Shown: in pieces, positions 34,943 through 44,735 of the stretch | How the letters are laid out: each line of letters starts with the position of its first letter | How positions within the stretch are numbered: the first letter of the stretch is position 1 | Assembly: GCA_022826385.1 (NCBI GenBank) | Contig: JAJDUZ010000001.1 | Location: 1 to 64,000 of the forward strand | Reading direction: 5' to 3' | Source of the DNA: Silicimonas sp. | GTDB lineage: Bacteria > Pseudomonadota > Alphaproteobacteria > Rhodobacterales > Rhodobacteraceae | DNA length: 64,000 bases | Notes under the pieces: generated by a model | Database searches by the model: none | Seen by the model: only the letters and a program-made list of their open reading frames with translations | Told to the model about the DNA's origin: nothing | Program-made: the position numbers and the translations under genes

Positions 34943-37756
34943 TCAGCCGGTTTTCGCGCGCTCGGCCCCGGCAAGGATGGCGTCCTTCAGGCGTGTTTCC
35001 AGCGTCTTCTGCTTGCCCTTGGCGTGGAACTTAAGGCCGAACATGTCCTTCACATAGAAGGTGTCCACGACCTGTTCGCCATAGGTGGCGATCACCGCGC
35101 TGTTGATGACGACATTGCTTTCAGACATCGTCCGCGCCAGATCATAAAGCAGCCCCGGGCGATCCCGCGTGTCGACCTCGATGATCGTATAGATGTCCGA
35201 GCCCTCGTTATCGAACGAGATCGAGGTGGGTACGGTGAACGCCTCCTCGCGCTTCTTCAGGCGGTCGCGGTCAACCAACGAGACACGCGGCAAAACCTCG
35301 CCCTTCAGCGTCTTTTCGATCGTCGCCTTCAGGCGGGGCAACCGGCTGGCCTCGTAGGGTGAGCCTTCACTGTCCTGCACCCAGAACACGGCGGTCGCAT
35401 AGCCATCCGACGATGTATAGGTTCGCGCGTCCACCACGTTCGCCCCGACAAGGGCCAGTGCACCGGCAAGCCGCGCAAAGATGCCTGGGTGATCGGCCAG
35501 TGCAAAACAGACGCGGGTCGCGTCCCGGTCGTCGTCCGGTTTCAGGTCAAGGCGGATTTCGGTGTTCGAGATGTCCTTCAGCAACTCTGCGAAGACCGTG
35601 TGGGTCGCCGTCGGAAGCCCTTGCCAATAGGGGCCATAGTGGCGCGACGTCTCCAACCGAACGGCCTTTGCATCCCAGTCTTGCAATGCGGCGCGAAGGG
35701 CGCGTTTGGCTTCGGTCTCGCGGCTTTCGCGGTTCACAGCCTCAAGCCCATGCTCTAGCGCTGTCGCCGTGGCCCGATAGAGCGAGCGCAAAAGCTCGGC
35801 CTTCCAGTTGTTCCATGTGCCGGGTCCAACACCCCGAATGTCACAGACGGTCAGCACGGTCAGCAGATCGAGCCGCGCTTTCGTCTTCACGGCCTTGGCA
35901 AAATCGCGGATGGTCCGCGGTTCCGAGATGTCGCGCTTCTGTGCCATGTCCGACATCAGAAGGTGATAGCGCACCAGCCACTCGACCGTCTCGGCTTCCG
36001 TCTTTTTCAATCCAAGCCGGGGCGCGACCTTCCGGGCAATCCGGGCCCCCAACACGGAATGGTCTTCGTCCCGGCCTTTGCCGATGTCATGCAACAAGAG
36101 CGCGGTATAGATAATCTTGCGGTTCACGCCTTCCTTCAGGATGCGCGAGGCAATGGGCAACGATCCCTGCAATTCCTCGCGTTCGATCTGGGCAAGGGTC
36201 GAGATGCACTGAATGGTGTGCTCGTCGACCGTATAGTGATGGTACATGTTGAACTGCATCATCGCGACGATCGGCGCGAACTCCGGCATGAACGCCGCCA
36301 GAACACCCAATTCGTTCATCCGGCGCAGAGCGCGTTCGGGATTGCCGTGTTTCAGCAGCAGGTCCAGAAAGATGCGGTTGGCCTCGGGCGAGGACCTCAT
36401 TTCGTCGTCGATCAAGTCAAGATTGGCGGTTACAAGCCGCATGGCGTCGGGGTGGATCAGGTACCCGGTGCGCAACCCCTCTTCGAACAGCCGCAACATG
36501 TTCATCTTGTCTTTGAAGAACGACTTAGGCTTCGCAATATCGAGCCGGTTCTGGCGCACTTCGAAGTCTGGTTTCACCGTCTTGCGGCGCCGGAAGAAGG
36601 TCACCAGAGACGGCGCTTTCTTGACATGGCTGGCTTCGAGGGCGGTCAAGAAGATACGTGTCACTTCGCCCACGGCGGTGGCGTGCCGGAAATAGTCCTG
36701 CATGAAGTGTTCGACGGCACGACGCCCGCCCTTGTCGGCATAGCCCAGCCGTTCCGCGATCTCGACTTGCAGGTCGAAGGTCAGCTGATCCATCGCACGA
36801 TCTGCAACCAGATGTATGTGGTTCCGTACGGCCATCAGGAACGTCTCGGCGGCAAGAAACCGATCGTATTCCTCCTGCCGGAAGAGCCCCAGTTTCACCA
36901 GCTCGCCCGCATCATCGACGCCGTGAATATACTTGCCGATCCAGAACAGGGTCTGCAGGTCGCGCAGCCCGCCTTTGCCTTCCTTGACATTCGGCTCGAC
37001 CAAATAGCGCTGGCCGCCCTGCTTCTTGTGGCGTGACGCCCGCTCCTCTAGCTTCGCTTCAATGAAGTCCGAGGCTGTGTTGTGAAACAGATCTGAGGTG
37101 AGTGTCTCGTCCAGTTTCTTTGCGATCTCGGTATTGCCGGTCAGAAACCGGTGCTCGAGCAGCGCGGTGCGGATCGTATAGTCTTCGTGCCCCAGGCGAA
37201 TGCAATCGCGTACGCTGCGCGACGAATGCCCGACTTTCAGATGCAAGTCCCAGAACATGTAGAGCATGCTCTCGATCAGGCTTTCCGCCCATGGCGTGAT
37301 CTTCCACGGCATCAGGAAGAGCAGATCGACGTCTGACTGCGGCGCCATTTCGCCACGGCCATAGCCCCCGACCGCAAGGATCGCCAAACGCTCGCCCTCG
37401 GTCGGGTTGGGGTTTGGATGCAGGGTTTCGGCGGCGACGCGGAAAACGGTCGTGACCACGCCGTCGGTCAGATGGCAATACGCGCGCACGGCTTCTCGTG
37501 CCGCGAAGGGATGTGCTTCAATAGCACTGGCAATCGTGGCGCGCCCCGTGTCCATCGCGGCGCGTACGGTCTTGATGGTGACGTTGCGCACGGCCGAATT
37601 GTCGGCATCCTGGGCATCGACCAAGATGCCGTCCAAAACCCGGTCGACATCGAAGATATCGGAACCGGTCAGCCCAAGTTCAGGAAAAAGCCGGTCATCT
37701 GTCGCCGGAGCTGGGTCAGAGGCCTGCGCCGCTGAAGCTTCTTGGTGCGGGGTCAA
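34943..37756 (-). CDS. glnD: PII uridylyltransferase/uridylyl-removing enzyme
   Basis: Bifunctional nitrogen sensor that adds UMP to PII when glutamine is low and removes it when high. 937 aa. Domains in order: nucleotidyltransferase with GGYGRGEMAPQSDVDLLFL at about 113-132; HD hydrolase domain with LLHDIGKGRDEDHS at about 550; two C-terminal ACT domains (FARLAGALALVGANVVDAR and RPGLLYDLARTMSESNVVI). The start is a TTG at 37756 inside the end of the lipoprotein gene (41-base overlap). A later start is possible. Confidence 0.95.
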   Translation of the reverse strand: MTPHQEASAAQASDPAPATDDRLFPELGLTGSDIFDVDRVLDGILVDAQDADNSAVRNVTIKTVRAAMDTGRATIASAIEAHPFAAREAVRAYCHLTDGVVTTVFRVAAETLHPNPNPTEGERLAILAVGGYGRGEMAPQSDVDLLFLMPWKITPWAESLIESMLYMFWDLHLKVGHSSRSVRDCIRLGHEDYTIRTALLEHRFLTGNTEIAKKLDETLTSDLFHNTASDFIEAKLEERASRHKKQGGQRYLVEPNVKEGKGGLRDLQTLFWIGKYIHGVDDAGELVKLGLFRQEEYDRFLAAETFLMAVRNHIHLVADRAMDQLTFDLQVEIAERLGYADKGGRRAVEHFMQDYFRHATAVGEVTRIFLTALEASHVKKAPSLVTFFRRRKTVKPDFEVRQNRLDIAKPKSFFKDKMNMLRLFEEGLRTGYLIHPDAMRLVTANLDLIDDEMRSSPEANRIFLDLLLKHGNPERALRRMNELGVLAAFMPEFAPIVAMMQFNMYHHYTVDEHTIQCISTLAQIEREELQGSLPIASRILKEGVNRKIIYTALLLHDIGKGRDEDHSVLGARIARKVAPRLGLKKTEAETVEWLVRYHLLMSDMAQKRDISEPRTIRDFAKAVKTKARLDLLTVLTVCDIRGVGPGTWNNWKAELLRSLYRATATALEHGLEAVNRESRETEAKRALRAALQDWDAKAVRLETSRHYGPYWQGLPTATHTVFAELLKDISNTEIRLDLKPDDDRDATRVCFALADHPGIFARLAGALALVGANVVDARTYTSSDGYATAVFWVQDSEGSPYEASRLPRLKATIEKTLKGEVLPRVSLVDRDRLKKREEAFTVPTSISFDNEGSDIYTIIEVDTRDRPGLLYDLARTMSESNVVINSAVIATYGEQVVDTFYVKDMFGLKFHAKGKQKTLETRLKDAILAGAERAKTG

Positions 37757-38888
37757 TCACGATCACCTGGTTGTTTTGGACTTGCGCAATGGCGAGCCCG
37801 CGTTGGTTGTTACCATTCGGCAAGAACCTGAAAGGTCCGTTTACACCCGCGAACCCGGCACTTTGGGTGAGCGAGGCTGCCGACAGCGCATTTGCCCGCT
37901 CACTTGCCACAAGGGCGCCAACGGCTGCAATACCGTCATAGGCCAACCCGGCAATCGGGTTCGGTGACGCGCCGAAAGCCGCCATGTACCGGTTTTCGAA
38001 TTGATTGGTCAGGCCGGGTGACGGAATGGCAAACCATGCCCCCTGAAGGCCTTTCAGGGACAGCGCGCTTGACGGCACATCAAGGCGCTGCAGGCCGATG
38101 AACTGGGCATTTTCGGCGCTGATGCCATTTTCGGGCAAGAGTTCCGAAAGGAAGGGCAATGCGCCTGCGGTGCCGGACGTGAAAAACACGGTTTGCGCGT
38201 TCGATTCCCGATAGGATCGCGCAATTGTCGGCACGGCGTTCACGACGCCATTTTGCGAGAGCGGGAAGGTTGCCGCACCGGCAATGCGCCCGCCGTTGCG
38301 CTGTGCCGCAGTCTGGATGGCCTGGGCCCCCACCTGTTCCGCCGCGTCTGCCGCAGACACCAAAAAAATGCTGCCTTTGCCTTGGCGTACCGCAAAGCTC
38401 ACCAACCGGTCTGCGGTAGATTCAAACGTATTTCCAAGCAGGAAAACGTTGCCGCCCGCGATGGCCGAGTTGTTCGAGAAGGTCAGAACGTTGATGCCCC
38501 GCTCGGCCGCGACACGGCCGACAACAGCCGCGTTTTCCGCGAATAGCGGGCCGATGAAGATACGGGCGCCGTCCGCAACCGCAAGGTTCGCCGCCTGTTC
38601 AGCGCCCTGAGGCGATCCGAATGTGTCGTAGACCGACAGATCGATTTTCACCCCTTCGAGATCCGCAAGCGCCAGTCGCGCCGCATTCTCAAGCGATTGC
38701 CCAAGTGCGCCAGCTGTCTGCGAGCTTTTGGGCACCAGAAGCGCAACCTTGACCGAGGCATTCGGGTTCAGCGTCAGCCCGCCCAGACCGCCGCCCGAGG
38801 GAACGTCACAGGCGCTCAGACCAACAAGTGCAAAAAAGCCCAGGGCCCATGCCATTAGCTTGCGGCGAAACGAGAAAACAGCGACCAT
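37716..38888 (-). CDS. LpoA-like penicillin-binding protein activator lipoprotein
   Basis: 390 aa. A lipobox signal peptide (FFALVGLSACDVPSGG, Cys near residue 27) predicts an outer-membrane lipoprotein. The mature part is a periplasmic-binding fold (VKVALLVPKSSQTAGALGQSLENAA, ADGARIFIGPLFAENAAVVG, GINVLTFSNN), the C-terminal LpoA type. I chose ATG 38886-38888 because AGGAG lies 9 bases upstream. The same frame runs far upstream to 40286, but that is the antisense of rsmI and yraN. Divergent from rsmI. Confidence 0.87.
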   Translation of the reverse strand: MVAVFSFRRKLMAWALGFFALVGLSACDVPSGGGLGGLTLNPNASVKVALLVPKSSQTAGALGQSLENAARLALADLEGVKIDLSVYDTFGSPQGAEQAANLAVADGARIFIGPLFAENAAVVGRVAAERGINVLTFSNNSAIAGGNVFLLGNTFESTADRLVSFAVRQGKGSIFLVSAADAAEQVGAQAIQTAAQRNGGRIAGAATFPLSQNGVVNAVPTIARSYRESNAQTVFFTSGTAGALPFLSELLPENGISAENAQFIGLQRLDVPSSALSLKGLQGAWFAIPSPGLTNQFENRYMAAFGASPNPIAGLAYDGIAAVGALVASERANALSAASLTQSAGFAGVNGPFRFLPNGNNQRGLAIAQVQNNQVIVIDPAPRSFSGAGL

Positions 38889-38963
38889 TGGGATCACTCC
38901 TAAGGAATTCAGTTGTCGCGACCCTATGCAGAAACACTGTCCAAGTAAATCGCAGGTCGTGCC

Positions 38964-39827
38964 GTGAGCGGGCACGCGCAGAAGGTCGATCTTGCGCCAG
39001 GGCTCTATTTTTTGGCGACGCCGATCGGGAACGCGCGCGACATTACCCTGCGTGTGCTCGACATTCTGGCCAGTGCCGAGGTGCTGGCCGCCGAAGACAC
39101 CCGCCGACTTCGCCAATTGATGGACATTCACGGCGTATCGCTCGCCGGTCGTCATATCGTGCCATATCACGATCACAATGGCCCAGCAGCACGCCCGAAG
39201 CTTCTGGACGCACTCGCGGCAGGGAAGAGTGTCGCCTATGCGTCGGATGCCGGCTCTCCGATCGTGGCCGATCCCGGTCACGTTCTGGCACGCGAGGCCA
39301 TCGCTGCGGGTTACCCGGTTTATGCGGCGCCCGGGCCCGTGGCCGCTGTCGCCGCGTTGACGGTGGCGGGCTTGCCCAGTGATCGCTTTACCTTCGCGGG
39401 CTTCCCGCCACAGGCGAAAGGCGCGAGGACACGGTTCCTCGATGATCTGAAAGACATCGTCGGAACCCTGATCCTTTACGAAAGTCCGAACCGGGTCGCC
39501 GAGACGCTGGGTCTGGCAGCCGGGATTTTTGGCGGCGACCGACCCGCCGTCCTTGCGCGCGAATTGACCAAGAAGTTCGAAGAAGTACGACGCGGTACGC
39601 TTGATGAGTTGCAGGAAAGCTGTCTTGCCGACCCGCCGCGCGGCGAGATCGTGTTGCTGATCGGCAAAGGCAGTCACGAGGTCAGCCCCGAACTGGTTGA
39701 AGCCGCGCTGGTCGAAGCCATGACGCGACTGCGGCTCAAGGACGCTGCCCGCGAAGTGGCCGAGCGTTTCTCGGTGTCGCGGCGTGATCTGTATCAACGC
39801 GGACTCGAGTTGCAGGGCGAGAGTTAG
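38964..39827 (+). CDS. rsmI: 16S rRNA 2'-O-ribose methyltransferase RsmI
   Basis: Methylates the 2'-OH of C1402 in 16S rRNA. 287 aa. The SAM-binding tetrapyrrole-methylase fold shows LYFLATPIGNARDITLRVLDIL at about 14-35, EDTRRL at about 44, and YASDAGSPIVADPG at about 92-105. The start is GTG (GTGAGCGGG). yraN follows 33 bases later, a pairing seen in many proteobacteria, with the lipoprotein gene divergent. Confidence 0.95.
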   Translation: MSGHAQKVDLAPGLYFLATPIGNARDITLRVLDILASAEVLAAEDTRRLRQLMDIHGVSLAGRHIVPYHDHNGPAARPKLLDALAAGKSVAYASDAGSPIVADPGHVLAREAIAAGYPVYAAPGPVAAVAALTVAGLPSDRFTFAGFPPQAKGARTRFLDDLKDIVGTLILYESPNRVAETLGLAAGIFGGDRPAVLARELTKKFEEVRRGTLDELQESCLADPPRGEIVLLIGKGSHEVSPELVEAALVEAMTRLRLKDAAREVAERFSVSRRDLYQRGLELQGES

Positions 39828-39860
39828 ACGATTGTTAAGCGGAACCTGCGATAGGGGGGT

Positions 39861-40250
39861 ATGCCGTTTGATTTCGCCCCTGAACCCGAAAAATGTCGCG
39901 CCGGTCGACAGGCCTATCTGAACGGTCTTGCTGCCGAAGATGTCGCGTGTCGGGCATATCGTGCGCGCGGGTTTGCTTTGGTCGCACAGCGCTGGCGCGG
40001 GCGCTGCGGTGAAATCGACCTGATCTTCGACGGGCCAGACGAACTGGTCTTCGTCGAAGTCAAGAAAGCCAGAACGCATGACGATGCCAAGGCGCGTCTG
40101 TCGCAGCGCCAGTTGGAACGGATCGCGCACTCGGCCAGCGACTACATCGCGACAGAGACCGACACGCCGTTGCGACCGATGCGTCTTGATCTTGCGATGG
40201 TCGATGACACGGGCGCGGTCGCAACGCTGGAAAATCTCACGCTCTATTGA
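39861..40250 (+). CDS. YraN family (UPF0102) nuclease-like protein
   Basis: 129 aa. It resembles a Holliday-junction-resolvase-type nuclease, with the motif EIDLIFDGPDELVFVEVKKA at about 51-70 holding the E, D and ExK residues of the restriction-like fold. Function in cells is not established. It follows rsmI and comes before gshB. Confidence 0.9.
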   Translation: MPFDFAPEPEKCRAGRQAYLNGLAAEDVACRAYRARGFALVAQRWRGRCGEIDLIFDGPDELVFVEVKKARTHDDAKARLSQRQLERIAHSASDYIATETDTPLRPMRLDLAMVDDTGAVATLENLTLY

Positions 40251-40323
40251 ACTGATTGGATTGCAGCACTCCGCGACTTCCGCCAAACACGACTGTGAAG
40301 CGTCGACGGTGGAGGTCTAAGCG

Positions 40324-41265
40324 ATGCGTGTTGCGTTCCAGATGGATCCGATCGGGCCAATCGACATCAATGCAGATTCGACTTTTCGGCTGGCCGAAGC
40401 GGCACAGGCCCGCGGGGCCGAGCTGTTTTATTACACGCCCGACCGGCTGGCCTTGAACGAAGGGCGCGTCGAAGCCCGCGGCTGGCCGTTGACCGTAAGA
40501 CGCAAGGCAGGGGACCACTTCGACCTCGGCCCCGAGGCGACGCTGGACCTCGCGACCATGGACGTTGTCTGGCTCAGGCAGGACCCGCCGTTTGACATGG
40601 GCTATATCACGACGACCCACATCCTCGAACGGCTCGAGGGGCAGGCGCTGGTGGTCAATGACCCCTTCTGGGTTCGAAATTTCCCCGAGAAGCTTTTGGT
40701 TCTGCAATTCCCCGACCTGACCCCGCCGACCCTGATTGCCCGCGATCTGGACAGCATCCGGGCCTTCCGCGAACGTCATGGCGACATCATCCTGAAGCCG
40801 CTCTATGGAAACGGGGGCGCGGGGGTGTTCCGCCTGACGCCCGAGGACCGGAACCTTGTGTCGCTGCACGAGCTCTTCAGCGGGATCAACCGCGAGCCTC
40901 TCATCGCGCAGAAATTCGTGCCCGACGTTTCAAATGGCGACAAGCGTATCATTCTGGTCGACGGCGAGCCTGTCGGCGCCATCAACCGGATTCCGCCCGA
41001 GGGCGAAACACGGTCGAACCTGCATGTCGGCGGGCGCGCTGAGAAGGTCGGGCTGACCGCGCGCGACGCCGAGATTTGTGCCGCGATTGGCCCGCTTTTG
41101 CGCGAGAAAGGCCAGGTCTTCGTCGGGATCGACGTGATCGGGGATTACCTGACCGAGATCAACGTGACGTCGCCAACGGGCATCCAGGAGTTGGAGCGGT
41201 TTGACGGGGTCGACGTGGCGGGTGCCATCTGGGATGCAATCGAACGGCGTTTGGCCGACGCCTAG
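40324..41265 (+). CDS. gshB: Glutathione synthetase
   Basis: ATP-grasp enzyme joining gamma-glutamylcysteine and glycine. 313 aa. The start [20 protein letters not shown] is diagnostic. The ATP-grasp region [18 protein letters not shown] is at about 154-171, and the metal/ATP end [19 protein letters not shown] at about 266-284. A GGAGG site precedes the ATG. A 73-base gap separates it from yraN. Confidence 0.96.
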   Translation: MRVAFQMDPIGPIDINADSTFRLAEAAQARGAELFYYTPDRLALNEGRVEARGWPLTVRRKAGDHFDLGPEATLDLATMDVVWLRQDPPFDMGYITTTHILERLEGQALVVNDPFWVRNFPEKLLVLQFPDLTPPTLIARDLDSIRAFRERHGDIILKPLYGNGGAGVFRLTPEDRNLVSLHELFSGINREPLIAQKFVPDVSNGDKRIILVDGEPVGAINRIPPEGETRSNLHVGGRAEKVGLTARDAEICAAIGPLLREKGQVFVGIDVIGDYLTEINVTSPTGIQELERFDGVDVAGAIWDAIERRLADA

Positions 41266-41294
41266 TCCGACCTGTTCCGGGCAAGGCGTGCGTC

Positions 41295-42809
41295 TCAGCC
41301 CGCCTTCCCGGGAATGCGGAAACTGATCGCCTCGGCGATATCGGCCCTGGCCACTTGCTCGTGTCCGGCGAGGTCGGCGATGGTGCGCGCGACACGCAAA
41401 ACCCGATGGTATCCGCGCGCCGATAGCCCGACCCGCTCAGCCGCCTTGCGGAGGAGCGCGCGCCCCTCGTCGTCCGGACGCGCGTGCTCATCAAGAAGCC
41501 GCCCCGACGCGTCGGCGTTCACGGTCACCTCGTCCAGATCGGCATAGCGCTCGGCCTGCCGTGTTCTCGCCTCGGCCACACGCACCGCAATCTCGGCCGA
41601 AGATGCGCCATCTTCGACCAGTTCAAGGTCCTGAAACGAGACCGGTGGCACGTCGACGCGCAAATCGAATCGATCCATCAGTGGACCCGAGATCCGGCCC
41701 ATGTAATCCTCGCCACAAGCCGGGACACGGGCACAGGCACGAGCGGCGTCGGCAAGGTAGCCGCATTTGCATGGGTTCGCCGCAGCAACCAGCAGGAAAC
41801 GGCAAGGATAGCGCACATGCGCGTTGGCGCGCGCGACCGTGACGTCGCCGGTTTCGATGGGTTGGCGTAAGGTTTCCAGCACGTTGCGGGAATACTCCGG
41901 GAATTCGTCCATGAAGAGAACACCGTTATGCGCCAGCGAAATCTCGCCCGGCTTTGCGCCTTTGCCACCTCCAACGATGGCTGCCATCGACGCTGTGTGG
42001 TGTGGCGCGCGAAATGGTCTGCGGCGCGACAGTCCGCCTTCATCGATCAAGCCTGCCAGGGAATGGATGGTCGAGGTCTCCAGCGCTTCCCGTGGCGACA
42101 GGACGGGCAGAATGCTGGGCATCCGGGCCGCAAGCATCGATTTGCCGGACCCGGGCGAGCCGACCATCAAAAGGTGGTGCCGCCCGGCCGCGGCAATCTC
42201 CAAGGCGCGTTTGGCGCGTTCCTGTCCTTTGACCTCGCGCAGATCAGGCAGGTTGGCGCCGGTGTCCGTCACGAGGCCGGGTTGGCTGACTTCGATGGGT
42301 TTCGCCCCAGTCAGGTGCTGGATGGTCGCGTGCAAGCTGGTCGGCGCGATCACGGGAATGGTCCCGACCCAAGCGGCTTCCGGGCCCGAGGCTTCGGGAC
42401 AAACAAGCGTTCGTTCGGCAGACGCGGCGGCAATGGCGGCCGGCAAAGCGCCTGTCACGGGGACAAGTGCGCCGTCCAATGCCAGTTCGCCAAGCGAAAC
42501 GAGCCCCGCAACAGCATCCTTTGGCAGGATTTCGATTGCGGCCAACAGGGCCAGCGCGATTGGCAAATCGAAGTGAGAGCCTTCCTTCGGCAGGTCAGCC
42601 GGCGACAGGTTGACGGTGATCCGGCGCGACGGCAGCGCGATGGACAACGCGTTCAGCGCGGCACGGATCCGTTCCTTGGCTTCGCTGACGGCCTTGTCAG
42701 GCAGACCCACCAGCGAGAAATGCGGCATGCCGGGCGACAAGGCGCACTGTACCTCGACCAATCGGGCGTCCACGCCCTCGAAGGCGACGGTGTAACTTTC
42801 TGCAACCAA
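41295..42809 (-). CDS. comM: Mg-chelatase-like competence ATPase ComM
   Basis: 504 aa. ComM is a hexameric helicase that extends branch migration during natural transformation. The YifB N-terminal domain is at about 1-165 (VEVQCALSPGMPHFSLVGLPDKAV). Walker A is GSPGSGKSMLA at about 217, followed by Walker B and LFMDEFPEYSRNVLE. A zinc site CKCGYLADAARACARVPAC precedes the C-terminal domain. The TTG start has GAGG 7 bases upstream. A CtrA-like site lies 47-62 bases upstream. Confidence 0.93.
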   Translation of the reverse strand: MVAESYTVAFEGVDARLVEVQCALSPGMPHFSLVGLPDKAVSEAKERIRAALNALSIALPSRRITVNLSPADLPKEGSHFDLPIALALLAAIEILPKDAVAGLVSLGELALDGALVPVTGALPAAIAAASAERTLVCPEASGPEAAWVGTIPVIAPTSLHATIQHLTGAKPIEVSQPGLVTDTGANLPDLREVKGQERAKRALEIAAAGRHHLLMVGSPGSGKSMLAARMPSILPVLSPREALETSTIHSLAGLIDEGGLSRRRPFRAPHHTASMAAIVGGGKGAKPGEISLAHNGVLFMDEFPEYSRNVLETLRQPIETGDVTVARANAHVRYPCRFLLVAAANPCKCGYLADAARACARVPACGEDYMGRISGPLMDRFDLRVDVPPVSFQDLELVEDGASSAEIAVRVAEARTRQAERYADLDEVTVNADASGRLLDEHARPDDEGRALLRKAAERVGLSARGYHRVLRVARTIADLAGHEQVARADIAEAISFRIPGKAG

Positions 42810-42855
42810 GAATGGGCCTCGGGTGACGGTCCGACACTGTGTCGGGCCATCATGC

Positions 42856-42871
42856 CTAACACTGCGTTAAC
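42856..42871 (-). promoter_or_regulatory. CtrA-like site between comM and rpoH
   Basis: CTAACACTGCGTTAAC matches TTAA-N7-TTAAC at all but one of the nine conserved positions. It is 47-62 bases before comM and 115-130 before rpoH. comM belongs to the CtrA regulon in Rhodobacter capsulatus. Confidence 0.45.
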
Positions 42872-42985
42872 GCGTCCGAAGAAACACCGCCTAGACCGGC
42901 TCGACAAAAAATCCACTTTTTCTGTGATCCGGTTTCGGTCGGGTTTCGTAACACATGAAAAAGCAACACCGGGGAGTAGAAGAAA

Positions 42986-43858
42986 ATGGAAAGTGCAATC
43001 GACCAGTCCTTGTCCCGGCGGGCCATGCAGGCCGAGTTGCTGGACGCGGAAACGGAACTGGCCCTCGCCTATGCATGGCGCGACGAGCGCGATGAAGAGG
43101 CGTTGCACCGTCTTATCACCGCTTACATGCGGCTGGCCATTTCGATGGCTTCGAAGTTCCGCCGCTATGGCGCGCCGATGAACGACCTGATCCAGGAAGC
43201 TGGCCTGGGTCTCATGAAGGCAGCCGAAAAGTTCGATCCGGATCGCGGCGTGCGGTTTTCGACCTATGCCGTCTGGTGGATCAAGGCGTCGATCCAGGAC
43301 TATGTGATGCGGAACTGGTCGATGGTCCGCACCGGCTCGACCTCGTCGCAGAAATCCCTCTTTTTCAACCTGCGTCGTGTGCAAGCCCGGCTGGAGCGTG
43401 AAGCGGCCGCCACTGGCGAGCCGGTCGATCGCCAAATCATGCGCGAACGCATTGCGATTGAAGTGGGTGTTCCGTTGCACGACGTCGAAATGATGGAAGG
43501 CCGCCTTTCGGGCTCGGACTTCTCGCTGAACGCGACCCAGTCGACAGACGAAGAGGGCCGCGAGTGGATCGAGACGCTGGAAGATGAAAACGCCATGGCC
43601 TCGGAGAAGGTCGAGCAGGCGAAAGACATCGAAACCTTGCGCACATGGCTGGTCGAGGCGTTGTCGTCGCTGAACGAACGCGAGCGGTTCATCGTGCAGG
43701 AGCGCAAGCTCAAGGATCAACCACGTACGCTCGAATCACTTGGCAACGAGCTTGGCCTGTCAAAAGAGCGTGTCCGCCAGCTTGAGGCGGCGGCTTTTGC
43801 TAAGATGCGGAAGAACCTCGAATCGCAATCGAAGGAAGTCTTCGAATTTCTCGCCTGA
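42986..43858 (+). CDS. rpoH: RpoH-type sigma-32 factor (RpoHII-like)
   Basis: 290 aa alternative sigma factor. Region 2 has YMRLAISMASKFRRYGAPMNDLIQEAGLGLMKAAEKFDPDRGVRFSTYAVWWIKASIQDYVMRNW-type sequence, diagnostic for RpoH. The RpoH box SQKSLFFNLRR is at about 122-132. Region 4 shows LGLSKERVRQLE near 256. Resembles RpoHII, which Rhodobacter uses for singlet-oxygen stress together with heat. RBS GGGGAG. ChaN-like gene 5 bases downstream. Confidence 0.92.
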   Translation: MESAIDQSLSRRAMQAELLDAETELALAYAWRDERDEEALHRLITAYMRLAISMASKFRRYGAPMNDLIQEAGLGLMKAAEKFDPDRGVRFSTYAVWWIKASIQDYVMRNWSMVRTGSTSSQKSLFFNLRRVQARLEREAAATGEPVDRQIMRERIAIEVGVPLHDVEMMEGRLSGSDFSLNATQSTDEEGREWIETLEDENAMASEKVEQAKDIETLRTWLVEALSSLNERERFIVQERKLKDQPRTLESLGNELGLSKERVRQLEAAAFAKMRKNLESQSKEVFEFLA

Positions 43859-43863
43859 TCGCC

Positions 43864-44694
43864 TTGTTGTTATCGCTTGCCGGGACTGTATCGGTCTCGG
43901 CCAGCGAAATTGATCCCTCGCAGCCAGACTATCTCCTCGGCCTCGAATGGGCCGAGGTCATAGTTTTGGGCGAAGTGCACGACAACCCGGCCCACCACGA
44001 ATTGCAGGCGCGCATGGTCCGCACCCTGCAACCCGGCGCGCTGGTGTTCGAGATGTTGGAGCCGCGCCACGCCGCCGCCGCACGCGGCATCCCGCGCGAA
44101 GATGAGGCAGCACTTGAAGCCGCGTTCGAGTGGGAGGAACGGGGCTGGCCCGATTTCAGCATGTATCACGCCATTCTCGAAGCGGCCCCGCGCGCCCAGA
44201 TCTATGGGGCTGCGCTGGCACCAGAGAAAGTGCGTCGCTCGGTCAGTGAAGGCGCGGCCGCCGTGTTTGGCGGTGCCGCGACCATCTTCGGGCTCGACCA
44301 GCCTGTGCCGGACGCGCAACTGGCGGCACGGGTCCAGTTGCAAGACGACGCGCATTGCAACGCCATGCCAGCCGAGATGCTGCCCGGCATGGTCGAAGCG
44401 CAACGCTTGCGGGATGCAGGTTTGGCCCGGGCGACCGTCGAAGCGGTTGAAGAAATGCGTCGGGGTCAGGTATCGCGGCGTGTCGTCGTTATCACGGGCA
44501 ACGGACATGCACGCGAAGATTGGGGCATGCCTGAAATGCTGGCGCGCGCCTATCCAAGTTCGGGTGAAGATCGCCTGCGGCTTGCGACCTTTGCCCAGTT
44601 CGAAGGTGCAGCGCCTGAAGACCCGCCTTATCGTCACTGGGTGGTCACGGAAGCCGCCGAACGCGGTGATCCTTGCGCCGTTTTCAAGAAATAG
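43864..44694 (+). CDS. ChaN-like haem-iron uptake protein
   Basis: 276 aa, secreted, with a DUF399/ChaN domain (VIVLGEVHDNPAHHELQARMVRTLQPGALVFEML at about 32-65). The pattern fits ChaN haem-binding lipoproteins, but no lipobox is visible. The signal peptide is short when read from the TTG at 43864, and an in-frame CTG upstream would lengthen it. It follows rpoH by five bases and is probably co-transcribed, which would put it under stress control. Confidence 0.83.
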   Translation: MLLSLAGTVSVSASEIDPSQPDYLLGLEWAEVIVLGEVHDNPAHHELQARMVRTLQPGALVFEMLEPRHAAAARGIPREDEAALEAAFEWEERGWPDFSMYHAILEAAPRAQIYGAALAPEKVRRSVSEGAAAVFGGAATIFGLDQPVPDAQLAARVQLQDDAHCNAMPAEMLPGMVEAQRLRDAGLARATVEAVEEMRRGQVSRRVVVITGNGHAREDWGMPEMLARAYPSSGEDRLRLATFAQFEGAAPEDPPYRHWVVTEAAERGDPCAVFKK

Positions 44695-44735
44695 CACAGC
44701 TTGCCGTTTTCGGCGCTGGGGCCTAACTGTTGGAC

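Noticed and set aside
38889-40286. Upstream extension of the LpoA-like lipoprotein to 856 aa
   Set aside because: The extra part is antisense to rsmI and yraN. The ATG at 38888 has a ribosome site and begins a lipoprotein signal.
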